DNA from: Jejudonia soesokkakensis
GTDB taxonomy: Bacteria; Bacteroidota; Bacteroidia; Flavobacteriales; Flavobacteriaceae
Direction of reading: 5' to 3'
Length of the DNA stretch: 64,000 nt
NCBI RefSeq assembly: GCF_042664795.1
Contig: NZ_JBHTBN010000003.1
Location: 124,001 to 188,000, forward strand
A program made the position numbers and the translations under genes. Below are positions 53,657 through 60,959 of this stretch, piece after piece (the first letter of the stretch is position 1; each line of letters begins with the position of its first letter). A model generated the notes under the pieces. That model did not search any database, was not told where the DNA came from, and saw nothing but the letters and a program-made list of their open reading frames with translations.

Positions 53657-54460
53657 TCATTTCATTTCCTCAATCTCCTGCAATAATTTCTTGGTTTCGG
53701 GTAACGGATTAATACCGTATTCCGTCTCCAATACATCAGCACATTTTTGATACACCTTCAACGCCTGAGGACGATTTCCTTTGGCGATATATCCTTGCAT
53801 CTGGATGCGGTACGCATCTTCCCAAGTTGGGTCGATAGTTATGGCAGCCTGTGCTAGTCGTACGCTTTCCATCGGATTTTCAGGAAGAATGAGTTCAGCT
53901 AACGTTACATAGGCTCCTAAAATATGGATCTGTGTTTTTTCACGTTCTTCAGAAGACCAATCCTCAAAGATGCGGTTGGGTAAATAACTTCCATGATATA
54001 ACGCAATGGCTGCCTTATAAGCATCTTTTGCTAGTTCGGTATCCTTTCCGAAGGCCTCATTCCCAATAATCACATATTTTTCCAGCGCATCCACATCAAT
54101 CCACACTTGTTCCATATCCAGCTCATAGCTTACCCCTTGCCGTAATAAATATTTAGGTTCTGTCCTTGAAGGCCTGTTGGGTTCCATCGCTTTATTCACA
54201 CCATGTAACGCTACCTTAAAATCACGATCGTCTCCTTCTTCCCACAAATGCTCCATAATTCGTTCCTTATGGATCGCATTGCGTTGTCGGTTCGAAATTA
54301 AATACTGTAGTAATTGTAAAGTTTTATCGCGACCCCATTCCTTATTGGGCACCTTTTCCCCTTCTCGCCACAGATTAAAATGCCCCAACGTCTGTATTCG
54401 TATTGGTGCATCCTGCTCAAATGTTCTGAGCGCTTCTAATTGGTTGCGTAGGTCTTTCAT
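53657..54460 (-). CDS. SARP-like transcriptional activator (winged helix + BTAD)
   Basis: A 267-residue regulator. Residues about 20-105 form an OmpR/PhoB-type winged helix (IRIQTLGHFNLWREGEKVPNKEWGRDKTLQLLQYLI), as in SARP and other BTAD-containing activators. Residues about 115-265 are the bacterial transcriptional activation domain, a TPR-like helical array (WIDVDALEKYV, AYVTLAELILPENPMESVRLAQAAI). It lacks ATPase and sensor parts, like short SARP proteins of Actinobacteria. It lies 6 nt after the 208-residue Lys-tailed protein and is convergent with the PLP-type gene. It probably controls the neighbouring granule or lipid genes (inference). Confidence 0.82.
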   Translation of the reverse strand: MKDLRNQLEALRTFEQDAPIRIQTLGHFNLWREGEKVPNKEWGRDKTLQLLQYLISNRQRNAIHKERIMEHLWEEGDDRDFKVALHGVNKAMEPNRPSRTEPKYLLRQGVSYELDMEQVWIDVDALEKYVIIGNEAFGKDTELAKDAYKAAIALYHGSYLPNRIFEDWSSEEREKTQIHILGAYVTLAELILPENPMESVRLAQAAITIDPTWEDAYRIQMQGYIAKGNRPQALKVYQKCADVLETEYGINPLPETKKLLQEIEEMK

Positions 54461-54466
54461 TTCCTA

Positions 54467-55093
54467 CTACTTAGGAGTTTTTTTAGTGGTTTTTTTTGCG
54501 GAAGGTTTGGTGGTCGCCTTCGACTTTGTTGTTTTAGCTACTGAAGATTTTGCGGTAGTACGAGGTTTTTTAGTTGTAGTTTTGATTCCTTCTGAAGGAG
54601 TTTGCATAGCATCTACTTTACTGGAAAGTTTCTGCACTTGCGAACTTAATTGACGTATTGCACTGTGAATATCAACAATATCAGATTTTGAAGCACTTCG
54701 CCATTCATCCAATGGAACTTTTTCCATCATTTCGCCCCCAAACTCTGTAAGTTGTTCTTTTAAATGATCGACAGATTTTCTAGGGTCTTTTATAGTGTCC
54801 ATAAATACCTTAGGTCCTTCTTTTGCCATGGTCTTCCACATACTCAGGCTTTTTTTCAAAATACCTTCCTGCTCTTCCTTTGGATGTTCTTTTGCTGCCT
54901 CTTTGGTTAAATTGGCCAGGCGTTCTTGCATAAATGCCACAGCCTCCTTAAAGTCACTAAAACTTAAGTCCTCGCCTCCTTGCACGTGTGACACCTTACC
55001 GCGCCACTGCACGTTTGCTTGTCCTTTTTCTTCAAAAATCTTTTGATTAAACCGGATCATAAAAGATGCCGTTTGTTCGGGTCGCTTTGCCAT
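54467..55093 (-). CDS. Lys-tailed coiled-coil protein, phasin/PhaF-like
   Basis: A 208-residue protein. The N-terminal 60 residues contain RFNQKIFEEKGQANVQWRGKV and a HVQGGEDLSFSDF segment. A helical part with KTMAKEGPKVFMDTI follows, then a predicted coiled coil at about 137-164 (IVDIHSAIRQLSSQVQKLSSKV). The C-terminal 40 residues are a Lys/Thr/Ala/Pro tail (TTKKPRTTAKSS...). That order (helical part, coiled coil, basic H1-like tail) resembles PhaF-type granule proteins. It is cotranscribed with the BTAD regulator and divergent from glpK. The family is not certain. Confidence 0.6.
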   Translation of the reverse strand: MAKRPEQTASFMIRFNQKIFEEKGQANVQWRGKVSHVQGGEDLSFSDFKEAVAFMQERLANLTKEAAKEHPKEEQEGILKKSLSMWKTMAKEGPKVFMDTIKDPRKSVDHLKEQLTEFGGEMMEKVPLDEWRSASKSDIVDIHSAIRQLSSQVQKLSSKVDAMQTPSEGIKTTTKKPRTTAKSSVAKTTKSKATTKPSAKKTTKKTPK

Positions 55094-55242
55094 AGTTTCT
55101 TACAATTTAATGCATACAAAATACAATTCTTTTTTTAGAAAACCCTCTCAAAAAAAGATTGCTAACAACTCGTGGATTTCTTTTTAAGGGTGGTGTCAAA
55201 TTTGATCTGAAATTTTTGGTTCTTTGTAGAATAGTTTAAAAA

Positions 55243-56730
55243 ATGGCTAAAAAATACATCATTGCTTTCGATCAGGGTACGACGAGTACCCGAACCATTT
55301 TGTTTGACGAACACGCAAAAGTCGTAGCAATATCTCAAAAAGAACTCACGCAACACCATCCGGAGTCGGGTTGGGTAGAGCATGATCCTATGGAAATTTT
55401 TCGTGACCAGCAGGCAACCTTCAGGGAAGTATTAAAAACTTCTGGTATTTCTATAGAAGCTATAACTGGCATAGGTATTACCAATCAGAGAGAAACAACA
55501 GTCGTTTGGAATAAAAAAACTGGAGAACCTATTTATAACGCCATCGTCTGGCTGGACAATCGAACTCATGAAATTTGTGACCGACTTAAGAAAAAAGGAC
55601 TGCAGACTTATATAGCTGAAAATACCGGGCTCGTCATCGATTCCTATTTCAGCGGAACTAAACTTGCTTGGATCCTCGACCACGTTAAAGGTGCACGAGA
55701 AAAAGCAGAGAAGGGTGAACTGCTATTTGGAACCATCGATAGTTGGCTTATCTATAAATTTACTAAGGGAAAACAGCACGTCACAGATCACACTAATGCT
55801 TCTAGAACCTTACTCTACAATATTAAAGAATTGCAATGGGACGGTCGAATCCTCGATGTCTTAAAAATACCCAAAGGGATGCTTCCTTTAGTTCAAACTT
55901 CATCGTCCTATTTTGGAGATGTAGATATTGATGGACATCGTATCCCCATTCTAGGAGTAGCTGGTGATCAACAGGCGGCACTTTTTGGGCAAGGCGGATT
56001 TACACCGGGAATTGCTAAAAACACCTATGGTACAGGGTGTTTTATGTTACTGAATACAGGAACTGAAGCTGTGTCCTCAAAAAACGGGCTGCTCACAACC
56101 ATAGCGTGTAGTTTACCAGACACAGAAATTCAATATGCCTTAGAAGGAAGTATCTTTATTGGCGGTGCTTCTATTCAATGGCTACGGGATAATTTACTAC
56201 TTATCAAAAATGCCAGTGAAACGGAAAGCATCTGTGAAGAAACGCAAGAACTCAAAGATTTATATGTTGTTCCTGCTTTTGCAGGCTTAGGTGCTCCTTA
56301 TTGGGACTCCGAAGCAAAAGGTGCTATGTATGGATTGACCCTAGATACCGGGAAGAATGAAATCATTAAAGCAACTGTTGAAGCCTTGGCCTTACAAACC
56401 AAGGATGTGCTAAATGCGATGCAGCAAGATTGTAATAAAAAAGTACAGCAGCTTCAGGTGGACGGCGGAGCGAGTGCTAATAACTATTTAATGCAATTTC
56501 AGGCAGATATGCTCAATGTACCAGTAGAGCGTCCAAAAATGCTGGAAGTGACTGCTCTTGGTGCTGCATTTTTAGCCGGATTGCATGCTGGAGTTTGGGA
56601 ACTTTCAGAATTAAATAAGAGCAGAGAAATAGAACGCCTTTTTCAACCCATAATGGACAATTTAGTACGAGAAGAAAAATACAAGGGATGGCTAACTGCA
56701 ATTGAGAGAACCAAATCCAATCATGAATAA
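55243..56730 (+). CDS. glpK: Glycerol kinase
   Basis: A 495-residue FGGY kinase forming glycerol 3-phosphate from glycerol and ATP. The N-terminal FDQGTTSTRTILFD, GWVEHDP, TNQRETTVVW and the C-terminal GASANNYLMQFQADML are present at their usual places. The stop codon overlaps the glpD start. No glycerol facilitator (glpF) is found in the window, so entry is by diffusion or by a distant gene. It supplies glycerol 3-phosphate for the acyltransferase fusion as well as for GlpD. Confidence 0.97.
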   Translation: MAKKYIIAFDQGTTSTRTILFDEHAKVVAISQKELTQHHPESGWVEHDPMEIFRDQQATFREVLKTSGISIEAITGIGITNQRETTVVWNKKTGEPIYNAIVWLDNRTHEICDRLKKKGLQTYIAENTGLVIDSYFSGTKLAWILDHVKGAREKAEKGELLFGTIDSWLIYKFTKGKQHVTDHTNASRTLLYNIKELQWDGRILDVLKIPKGMLPLVQTSSSYFGDVDIDGHRIPILGVAGDQQAALFGQGGFTPGIAKNTYGTGCFMLLNTGTEAVSSKNGLLTTIACSLPDTEIQYALEGSIFIGGASIQWLRDNLLLIKNASETESICEETQELKDLYVVPAFAGLGAPYWDSEAKGAMYGLTLDTGKNEIIKATVEALALQTKDVLNAMQQDCNKKVQQLQVDGGASANNYLMQFQADMLNVPVERPKMLEVTALGAAFLAGLHAGVWELSELNKSREIERLFQPIMDNLVREEKYKGWLTAIERTKSNHE

Positions 56731-58405
56731 AATGCAGGAGAACACATTTTCAGTTTTAAACAGAGAAAATCAACTCAACCATATTTCTGAAAAGAAATTC
56801 GATCTAGTTATCATCGGTGGCGGAGTGACTGGAGCTGGAATTGCCTTGGATGCAGCTTCCCGGGGTATGAAAACCTGTCTTATTGAAAAAAATGATTTTG
56901 CTTCTGGGACGAGTAACAAATCGACCAAGTTGATCCATGGCGGACTCCGCTACTTGAAGCAGTTTGAAATAGGATTGGTCAAAGAATCTGGGCGAGAAAG
57001 AGCGATCGTTCATAAATTAGCACCCCACTTAGTGATTCCCGAAAAGATGTTGCTACCGCTTATAGAAGGGGGTACCTACGGAAAGATTATGACAGCGATT
57101 GGCCTTAAAGTATATGATATACTCGCCAATGTAGAAGGTGACGACAAACGTAAAATGCTGGATAAAGATGAAACGCTGGAAAAAGAACCATTGTTAGATC
57201 CCGAAAACGTTTTGGCTGGCGGCTTTTACAGTGAGTATCGAACAGATGATGCCCGATTAACTATTGAATTACTGAAAAAAGCAGCCAGTTTTGGTGCCAC
57301 ACTACTCAATTATTGCGAAATGGATACCTTTGTTTATAATGAAAAAGGAATTCTGGAGCATCTGGATTGTAAGGACCATACTACTGGTAAAACCCTTCGT
57401 ATTACTGGTCGTAATTTTGTATCGGCTGCAGGGCCTTGGGTAGATACACTACGAAAAAAGGACAAAAGTATCAATGAAAAATATTTGCATCTTACCAAAG
57501 GGGTGCATTTAGTATTTCCGTTTGATATGTTACCTATTGCACAATCTATTTATTTTGACGTCCCAGATGGCAGAATGCTATTTGCAATCCCCAGAGGGCG
57601 TTGTACTTATGTAGGAACAACCGATACGACCTATACGGGTGATTTGGATCGCGTATTGACAACGCAGGCAGATGTTGCTTATTTGTTAAACGCAATGAAT
57701 ACAACTTTTCCTACGGTCGACCTTTCAGAAAAAGATATCGAATCGAGCTGGGCTGGATTACGCCCCTTGATTCATGAAAAAGGGAAAAATCCTTCAGAAC
57801 TATCGCGCAAGGATGAGATCTTCGTTTCAGACAGTGGCTTGATTTCTATCGCTGGTGGAAAATTGACTGGCTACCGTAAAATGTCGCAACGGGTTCTCGA
57901 GGCTGTATTAAAATCCCTTCCGAAAAAAAGAAAAAAGAAGCTACAGCTTTCAGAAACAGAAAACATTGCACTGACTTCAGACCCATTTCAAAATAAAAAG
58001 GAAGTTGCGATATATCAAGAAAAGCTTCAGCAGCAATTAAAAAATATGGGTTTTGCAGATCCCTATATTGCTATGTACTTAGTGGTGACCTATGGAAAAC
58101 AAACAGATTTAATCCTTCGACGGTTTCAGCAATACAAAGATAAAGACCTTATAAAATCATTGGTTCTCGCCGAATTGTGGTACACCGTACACTATGAAAT
58201 GGTAGCATCTATCACAGACTTCTTCGTTCGTAGAACTGCAAGACTTTTCTTTGACATCAAGACTGTAAGCACCTATAAAGAGATCGTACTTGAAGAGCTA
58301 TCAAATTACTTGAACTGGAACGAAGAAAAACAAAAAAGTGAAGCTAAGATGCTCTCACAATTGATTAAAGATGCTACGACCTTTTACGTTTCCGAAGCGG
58401 GCTAA
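56723..58405 (+). CDS. glpD: Aerobic glycerol-3-phosphate dehydrogenase
   Basis: A 560-residue FAD-dependent, membrane-associated dehydrogenase oxidising glycerol 3-phosphate to DHAP and passing electrons to quinone. The FAD motif DLVIIGGGVTGAGIALDAASRG, SNKSTKLIHGGLRYL, and the C-terminal DAO_C-type region (YVVTYGKQTDLILRRFQQ) are visible. The first ATG at 56723 overlaps the glpK stop by eight bases; the ATG at 56732 is the alternative. In a TAG context it and GpsA run the same node in opposite directions. Confidence 0.95.
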   Translation: MNKMQENTFSVLNRENQLNHISEKKFDLVIIGGGVTGAGIALDAASRGMKTCLIEKNDFASGTSNKSTKLIHGGLRYLKQFEIGLVKESGRERAIVHKLAPHLVIPEKMLLPLIEGGTYGKIMTAIGLKVYDILANVEGDDKRKMLDKDETLEKEPLLDPENVLAGGFYSEYRTDDARLTIELLKKAASFGATLLNYCEMDTFVYNEKGILEHLDCKDHTTGKTLRITGRNFVSAAGPWVDTLRKKDKSINEKYLHLTKGVHLVFPFDMLPIAQSIYFDVPDGRMLFAIPRGRCTYVGTTDTTYTGDLDRVLTTQADVAYLLNAMNTTFPTVDLSEKDIESSWAGLRPLIHEKGKNPSELSRKDEIFVSDSGLISIAGGKLTGYRKMSQRVLEAVLKSLPKKRKKKLQLSETENIALTSDPFQNKKEVAIYQEKLQQQLKNMGFADPYIAMYLVVTYGKQTDLILRRFQQYKDKDLIKSLVLAELWYTVHYEMVASITDFFVRRTARLFFDIKTVSTYKEIVLEELSNYLNWNEEKQKSEAKMLSQLIKDATTFYVSEAG

Positions 58406-58410
58406 AAAAA

Positions 58411-58442
58411 CACCCTCCTCTGCTGTTACCTAGAGAAGGGTG
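58411..58442 (-). terminator. Terminator of the beta-barrel gene
   Basis: CACCCTCCTCT (58411-58421) and AGAGAAGGGTG (58432-58442) form an 11-bp stem with one mismatch and a 10-nt loop. On the minus strand it is followed by TTTTTTT, fitting the left-reading gene; glpD ends 5 bp to its left. Confidence 0.75.
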
Positions 58443-58484
58443 CAACCATAAACACATAGAGTAACATGTGTAACCAAACTAAAA

Positions 58485-59060
58485 TTATAACTTGAACGAC
58501 AGTCCAAGAATGACTTGCTCTTGTCGCGCATCTACACGATTAAGGGCAATATCTGTAAATTCTATTTCATTTTCGTTCAATCCGCGCTCGTAGCGTACAT
58601 CTATTCCGAAATTTTCAAAGTTGAATCCCACTCCGAGTTGGGCTCCCACAGTAAAGGTATCCATCGCCTCTTCCAGTTCAAAATCTTCAAACTCATTGGT
58701 CAAAATATATTGTGCCGAAGGTCCTGCAAACACAGTGAGCGGGCCAATAATATCGATTCCAAGCAGCAAAGGAACATCTATTTTACTAATTTTTAGATCG
58801 CCGCTATCATACTCACTCTGTGTTCGTGTATATAAAGCTTCTGGACGAATATAGAGCGGTCCTAAATCTATTTTCCCATAGAGACCTAGGTGAAACCCTA
58901 CGTTTTTAGTGGGATTTTCGGTGATATTCTGAAAGTTATTATCAAAATCACCATTACTATTATAATTAAGTCCTCCTTTGATACCAATCCCGCTCCCTTT
59001 TTGAGCAAAAGTTATGCTTGTGACAAGCAGAAAACATAGAAATACGAGTTTCTTTATCAT
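58485..59060 (-). CDS. Outer-membrane beta-barrel protein (PorT-like/OMP_b-brl type)
   Basis: A 191-residue exported protein: the signal peptide ends FAQ, then alternating amphipathic strands begin at GIGIKGGLNYNSNGDF. The strand pattern (FHLGLYGKIDLG, LYIRPEALYTRT, FTVGAQLGVGFNF, VRYERGLNE) and the C-terminal LGLSFKL, ending in a hydrophobic residue, are typical of a small eight-strand barrel of the PorT/outer-membrane beta-barrel family. The start is the ATG before MIKKLV; a longer reading adds eight residues without a signal peptide. It probably sits in the outer membrane; cargo unknown. The 261-bp interval to the next gene holds only AT-rich DNA and promoter-like boxes. Confidence 0.82.
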   Translation of the reverse strand: MIKKLVFLCFLLVTSITFAQKGSGIGIKGGLNYNSNGDFDNNFQNITENPTKNVGFHLGLYGKIDLGPLYIRPEALYTRTQSEYDSGDLKISKIDVPLLLGIDIIGPLTVFAGPSAQYILTNEFEDFELEEAMDTFTVGAQLGVGFNFENFGIDVRYERGLNENEIEFTDIALNRVDARQEQVILGLSFKL

Positions 59061-59321
59061 TACTAAATTTTTAAAATTAAACATTAAACCGAATTGGTGG
59101 AATTTGTCATTCTATCCAATTGTAAAGAATAAAGTTTTATATATAAATAGAGATTTAGGTTGAGGCTGGTAGTACTTTAAAAACACTATATTCTTATATT
59201 TATTGTAACTACTTTTTATTTTTTTCTGAAATGCCTTTGAAACAACGCCTTAAACGTTAAAGTTAATGTTAAGCGTATTTACTACTTTTGAATATCAAAC
59301 TACCTTTACCAAAAAACTAGT

Positions 59322-59930
59322 ATGAAGACAACTCCTACCCTTCTTTGCATTCCCGACATAAGCGGCTTTACAAAGTTTATGAAAGAGGTGGATATCAACC
59401 TGAGTTCTCAGGTTATTTCCTCTTTGTTAAATAATATTATTTATGCAAACCAAATAGGATTAAAAGTTTCAGAAATTGAAGGCGACGCTGTCCTGTTTTT
59501 TAGAGCTGGTGATTTACCAACTATAAAAGAACTGGTAGACCAGTGTAAGCATTTTTATGCAGAATTTTACAAGCAAATGGACGTGCTATTAACCAAACAC
59601 AAGGAAAAGCATCCAGAAATTGATTTTCCAGAGATGCTAGGTTTAAAAATCGTATTGCACTTTGGCACTGAAATAGGCATGGTACCTATTGGCAACCGAA
59701 TTAAATTAATGGGAGAAGATGTGATCACAGCCCATCGTTTTTTAAAAAATGATGTTCCTATTGATGAATATATATTAATTTCTGAAGCGTTACTTTTAGA
59801 ATATAAAGAAAAACATATCGATCAAAATTTTGATTGGGGTAACGTAACTTCGGGAATATTGAATGATGAACATCTAGGCAAACTACGGTATAGTTATATA
59901 GACCTTACACCTTTAAACGGTGAGCAATAA
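59322..59930 (+). CDS. DUF2652 protein with cyclase-like fold
   Basis: A 202-residue protein of the DUF2652 family, related in fold to class III nucleotide cyclases. It has PDISGFTKFM at the N-terminus, like the cyclase metal-binding Asp region, and EIEGDAVLFFRAGDLP, followed by KIVLHFGTEIGMVPI and GEDVITAHRFLKNDVP. The full catalytic set of adenylate cyclases is not complete, so a different nucleotide-related role is possible. TACTTTTG (59283-59290) is an exact -7 box about 30 nt upstream. Single gene with its own terminator. Confidence 0.78.
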   Translation: MKTTPTLLCIPDISGFTKFMKEVDINLSSQVISSLLNNIIYANQIGLKVSEIEGDAVLFFRAGDLPTIKELVDQCKHFYAEFYKQMDVLLTKHKEKHPEIDFPEMLGLKIVLHFGTEIGMVPIGNRIKLMGEDVITAHRFLKNDVPIDEYILISEALLLEYKEKHIDQNFDWGNVTSGILNDEHLGKLRYSYIDLTPLNGEQ

Positions 59931-59957
59931 AAAATCCCGCCGTGGCGGGATTTTTTT
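59931..59957 (+). terminator. Rho-independent terminator after the DUF2652 gene
   Basis: AAAATCCCGCC and GGCGGGATTTTTTT form a perfect stem with a very short loop (about CGTG), starting at the base after the stop codon. Confidence 0.9.
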
Positions 59958-60084
59958 ATTCTTTTTCTTTTCCAATTCCAAATTCTTCAGATTGTTCTCC
60001 GTACTGATTTGGATGTTTCTCTTTTTGAGGACCTTTTTCTCTTTTAGGATTTAGGCTATCTCTTTTTTCTTTATCTGAATTCAT
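59956..60084 (-). CDS. Small charged protein (42 residues)
   Basis: A 42-residue frame, MNSDKEKRDSLNPKREKGPQ..., ending GIGKEKE. About half the residues are charged (Lys, Arg, Glu, Asp); no hydrophobic core is expected, so it is probably disordered. It lies 10 nt after the 50-residue gene with the same composition, and both are unlike chance reading frames because the translated composition is so skewed and uninterrupted. Its TAA falls inside the T-run of the terminator of the convergent DUF2652 gene. No homologue recognised; small hydrophilic stress proteins are the closest idea. Confidence 0.6.
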   Translation of the reverse strand: MNSDKEKRDSLNPKREKGPQKEKHPNQYGEQSEEFGIGKEKE

Positions 60085-60094
60085 ATTGTTTCTT

Positions 60095-60247
60095 TTATGC
60101 TGTATCGCGAGGTTTATGTTGTTCTCTACGCTGTTCTACTTGATGGTTAATTTCTTTACCATCACTCTCATTTGATTTATGATTAATTGCAGAATCTTCT
60201 ACAGATTTTTTATCATCTTGTCCTGGTATTTTCTTCTCGTTGTCCAT
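60095..60247 (-). CDS. Small charged protein (50 residues)
   Basis: A 50-residue frame, MDNEKKIPGQDDKKSVEDSA..., ending KPRDTA. It is rich in Lys, Glu, Asp, Asn, Gln and His, with no hydrophobic segment, resembling the 42-residue neighbour downstream. The TATATTTA box just upstream (1 mismatch to the -7 consensus) could drive both. It is followed after 10 nt by the second gene. Proximity to the DUF2383 gene suggests a stress or stationary-phase set (inference). Confidence 0.6.
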   Translation of the reverse strand: MDNEKKIPGQDDKKSVEDSAINHKSNESDGKEINHQVEQRREQHKPRDTA

Positions 60248-60341
60248 AATTTATTTTTTTGTTTGTTTAAAATTAATAAATATAAAATGGTATCTCTTTT
60301 TATTAGGAAACCTTAACATTCAACTGTTAATGACTTCTCAA

Positions 60342-60356
60342 TTAGCAAATTGCTAA
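60342..60356. promoter_or_regulatory. 15-bp inverted repeat upstream of the DUF2383 gene
   Basis: TTAGCAA, one A, TTGCTAA: a symmetric site in the 182-bp region (60248-60429) between the divergent small-protein pair and the DUF2383 gene, about 74 bp before the ATG at 60430. It could be an operator for either side. The rest of the region is AT-rich with -7-like TATATTTA boxes on both strands. Confidence 0.35.
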
Positions 60357-60429
60357 GAAATATTACGCAAACACTGCTGTATATTTACGTAATTTCAGTA
60401 ATGAAAGAAACAAAAAACAAACAAATACT

Positions 60430-60915
60430 ATGAAAACAACAAAAGAAAAAGCAGATGAGAATATTCATGATAATTTAGTGAATAATCTTCAAAATTTATT
60501 AGAGAAAAATTACGACGCAGAAAAAGGTTTTAAAAAGGCAATGGAAGATTCTAAAAATAGCCGACTAAAAAGCTATTTTCAACATCAAGCGGCATTAAGA
60601 GGTCGCTTTGTAAATGAGTTAGATAAAGAAATTAGAAATCTAAATGAAACTCCAAAACAATCTGGAAGTGTTACAGGTGATTTGCACAGAACATGGATTG
60701 ATATAAAAACTGCTTTTACAGGAAAAGACGATGAAGCTGTTTTAGAAGAATGTATCCGCGGGGAAAAAGCAAGTGTAGAAGAATATGAAGAACGCTTGCA
60801 AAATAACAACTTCCCGCCAGAAGTCTCAAATGTGCTAAACAATCAATTAACAGAGATTAAGTCAACGTTGTCTAAAGTTAAAACACTGGAAGATATTGCA
60901 GATGCCTGGAACTAG
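60430..60915 (+). CDS. PA2169-type four-helix-bundle protein (DUF2383)
   Basis: A 161-residue ferritin-like helical protein. Segments NIHDNLVNNLQNLLEKNYDAEKGFKKAMED, LKSYFQHQAALRGRFVNELDKEI and the Glu-rich DEAVLEECIRGEKASVEEYEERL place Glu, His and Gln residues as in DUF2383 proteins, often found with small stress proteins. Its exact action (metal or redox protection) is not known. It has a strong terminator and stands alone on the plus strand. Confidence 0.85.
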   Translation: MKTTKEKADENIHDNLVNNLQNLLEKNYDAEKGFKKAMEDSKNSRLKSYFQHQAALRGRFVNELDKEIRNLNETPKQSGSVTGDLHRTWIDIKTAFTGKDDEAVLEECIRGEKASVEEYEERLQNNNFPPEVSNVLNNQLTEIKSTLSKVKTLEDIADAWN

Positions 60916-60927
60916 GATCCAGAAGTA

Positions 60928-60959
60928 AAAAAAATCCCACCGATTGGTGGGATTTTTTT
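60928..60959. terminator. Bidirectional terminator, DUF2383 and MBL-rhodanese genes
   Basis: A 14-bp perfect stem AAAAAAATCCCACC and GGTGGGATTTTTTT with loop GATT. The minus-strand gene's stop codon (60958-60960) lies in the terminator itself. Confidence 0.9.

Noticed and set aside
59085..59321. Additional coding gene in the 261-bp gap
   Set aside because: No frame of more than a few dozen codons with a promoter or composition bias; only AT-rich DNA and promoter-like boxes.
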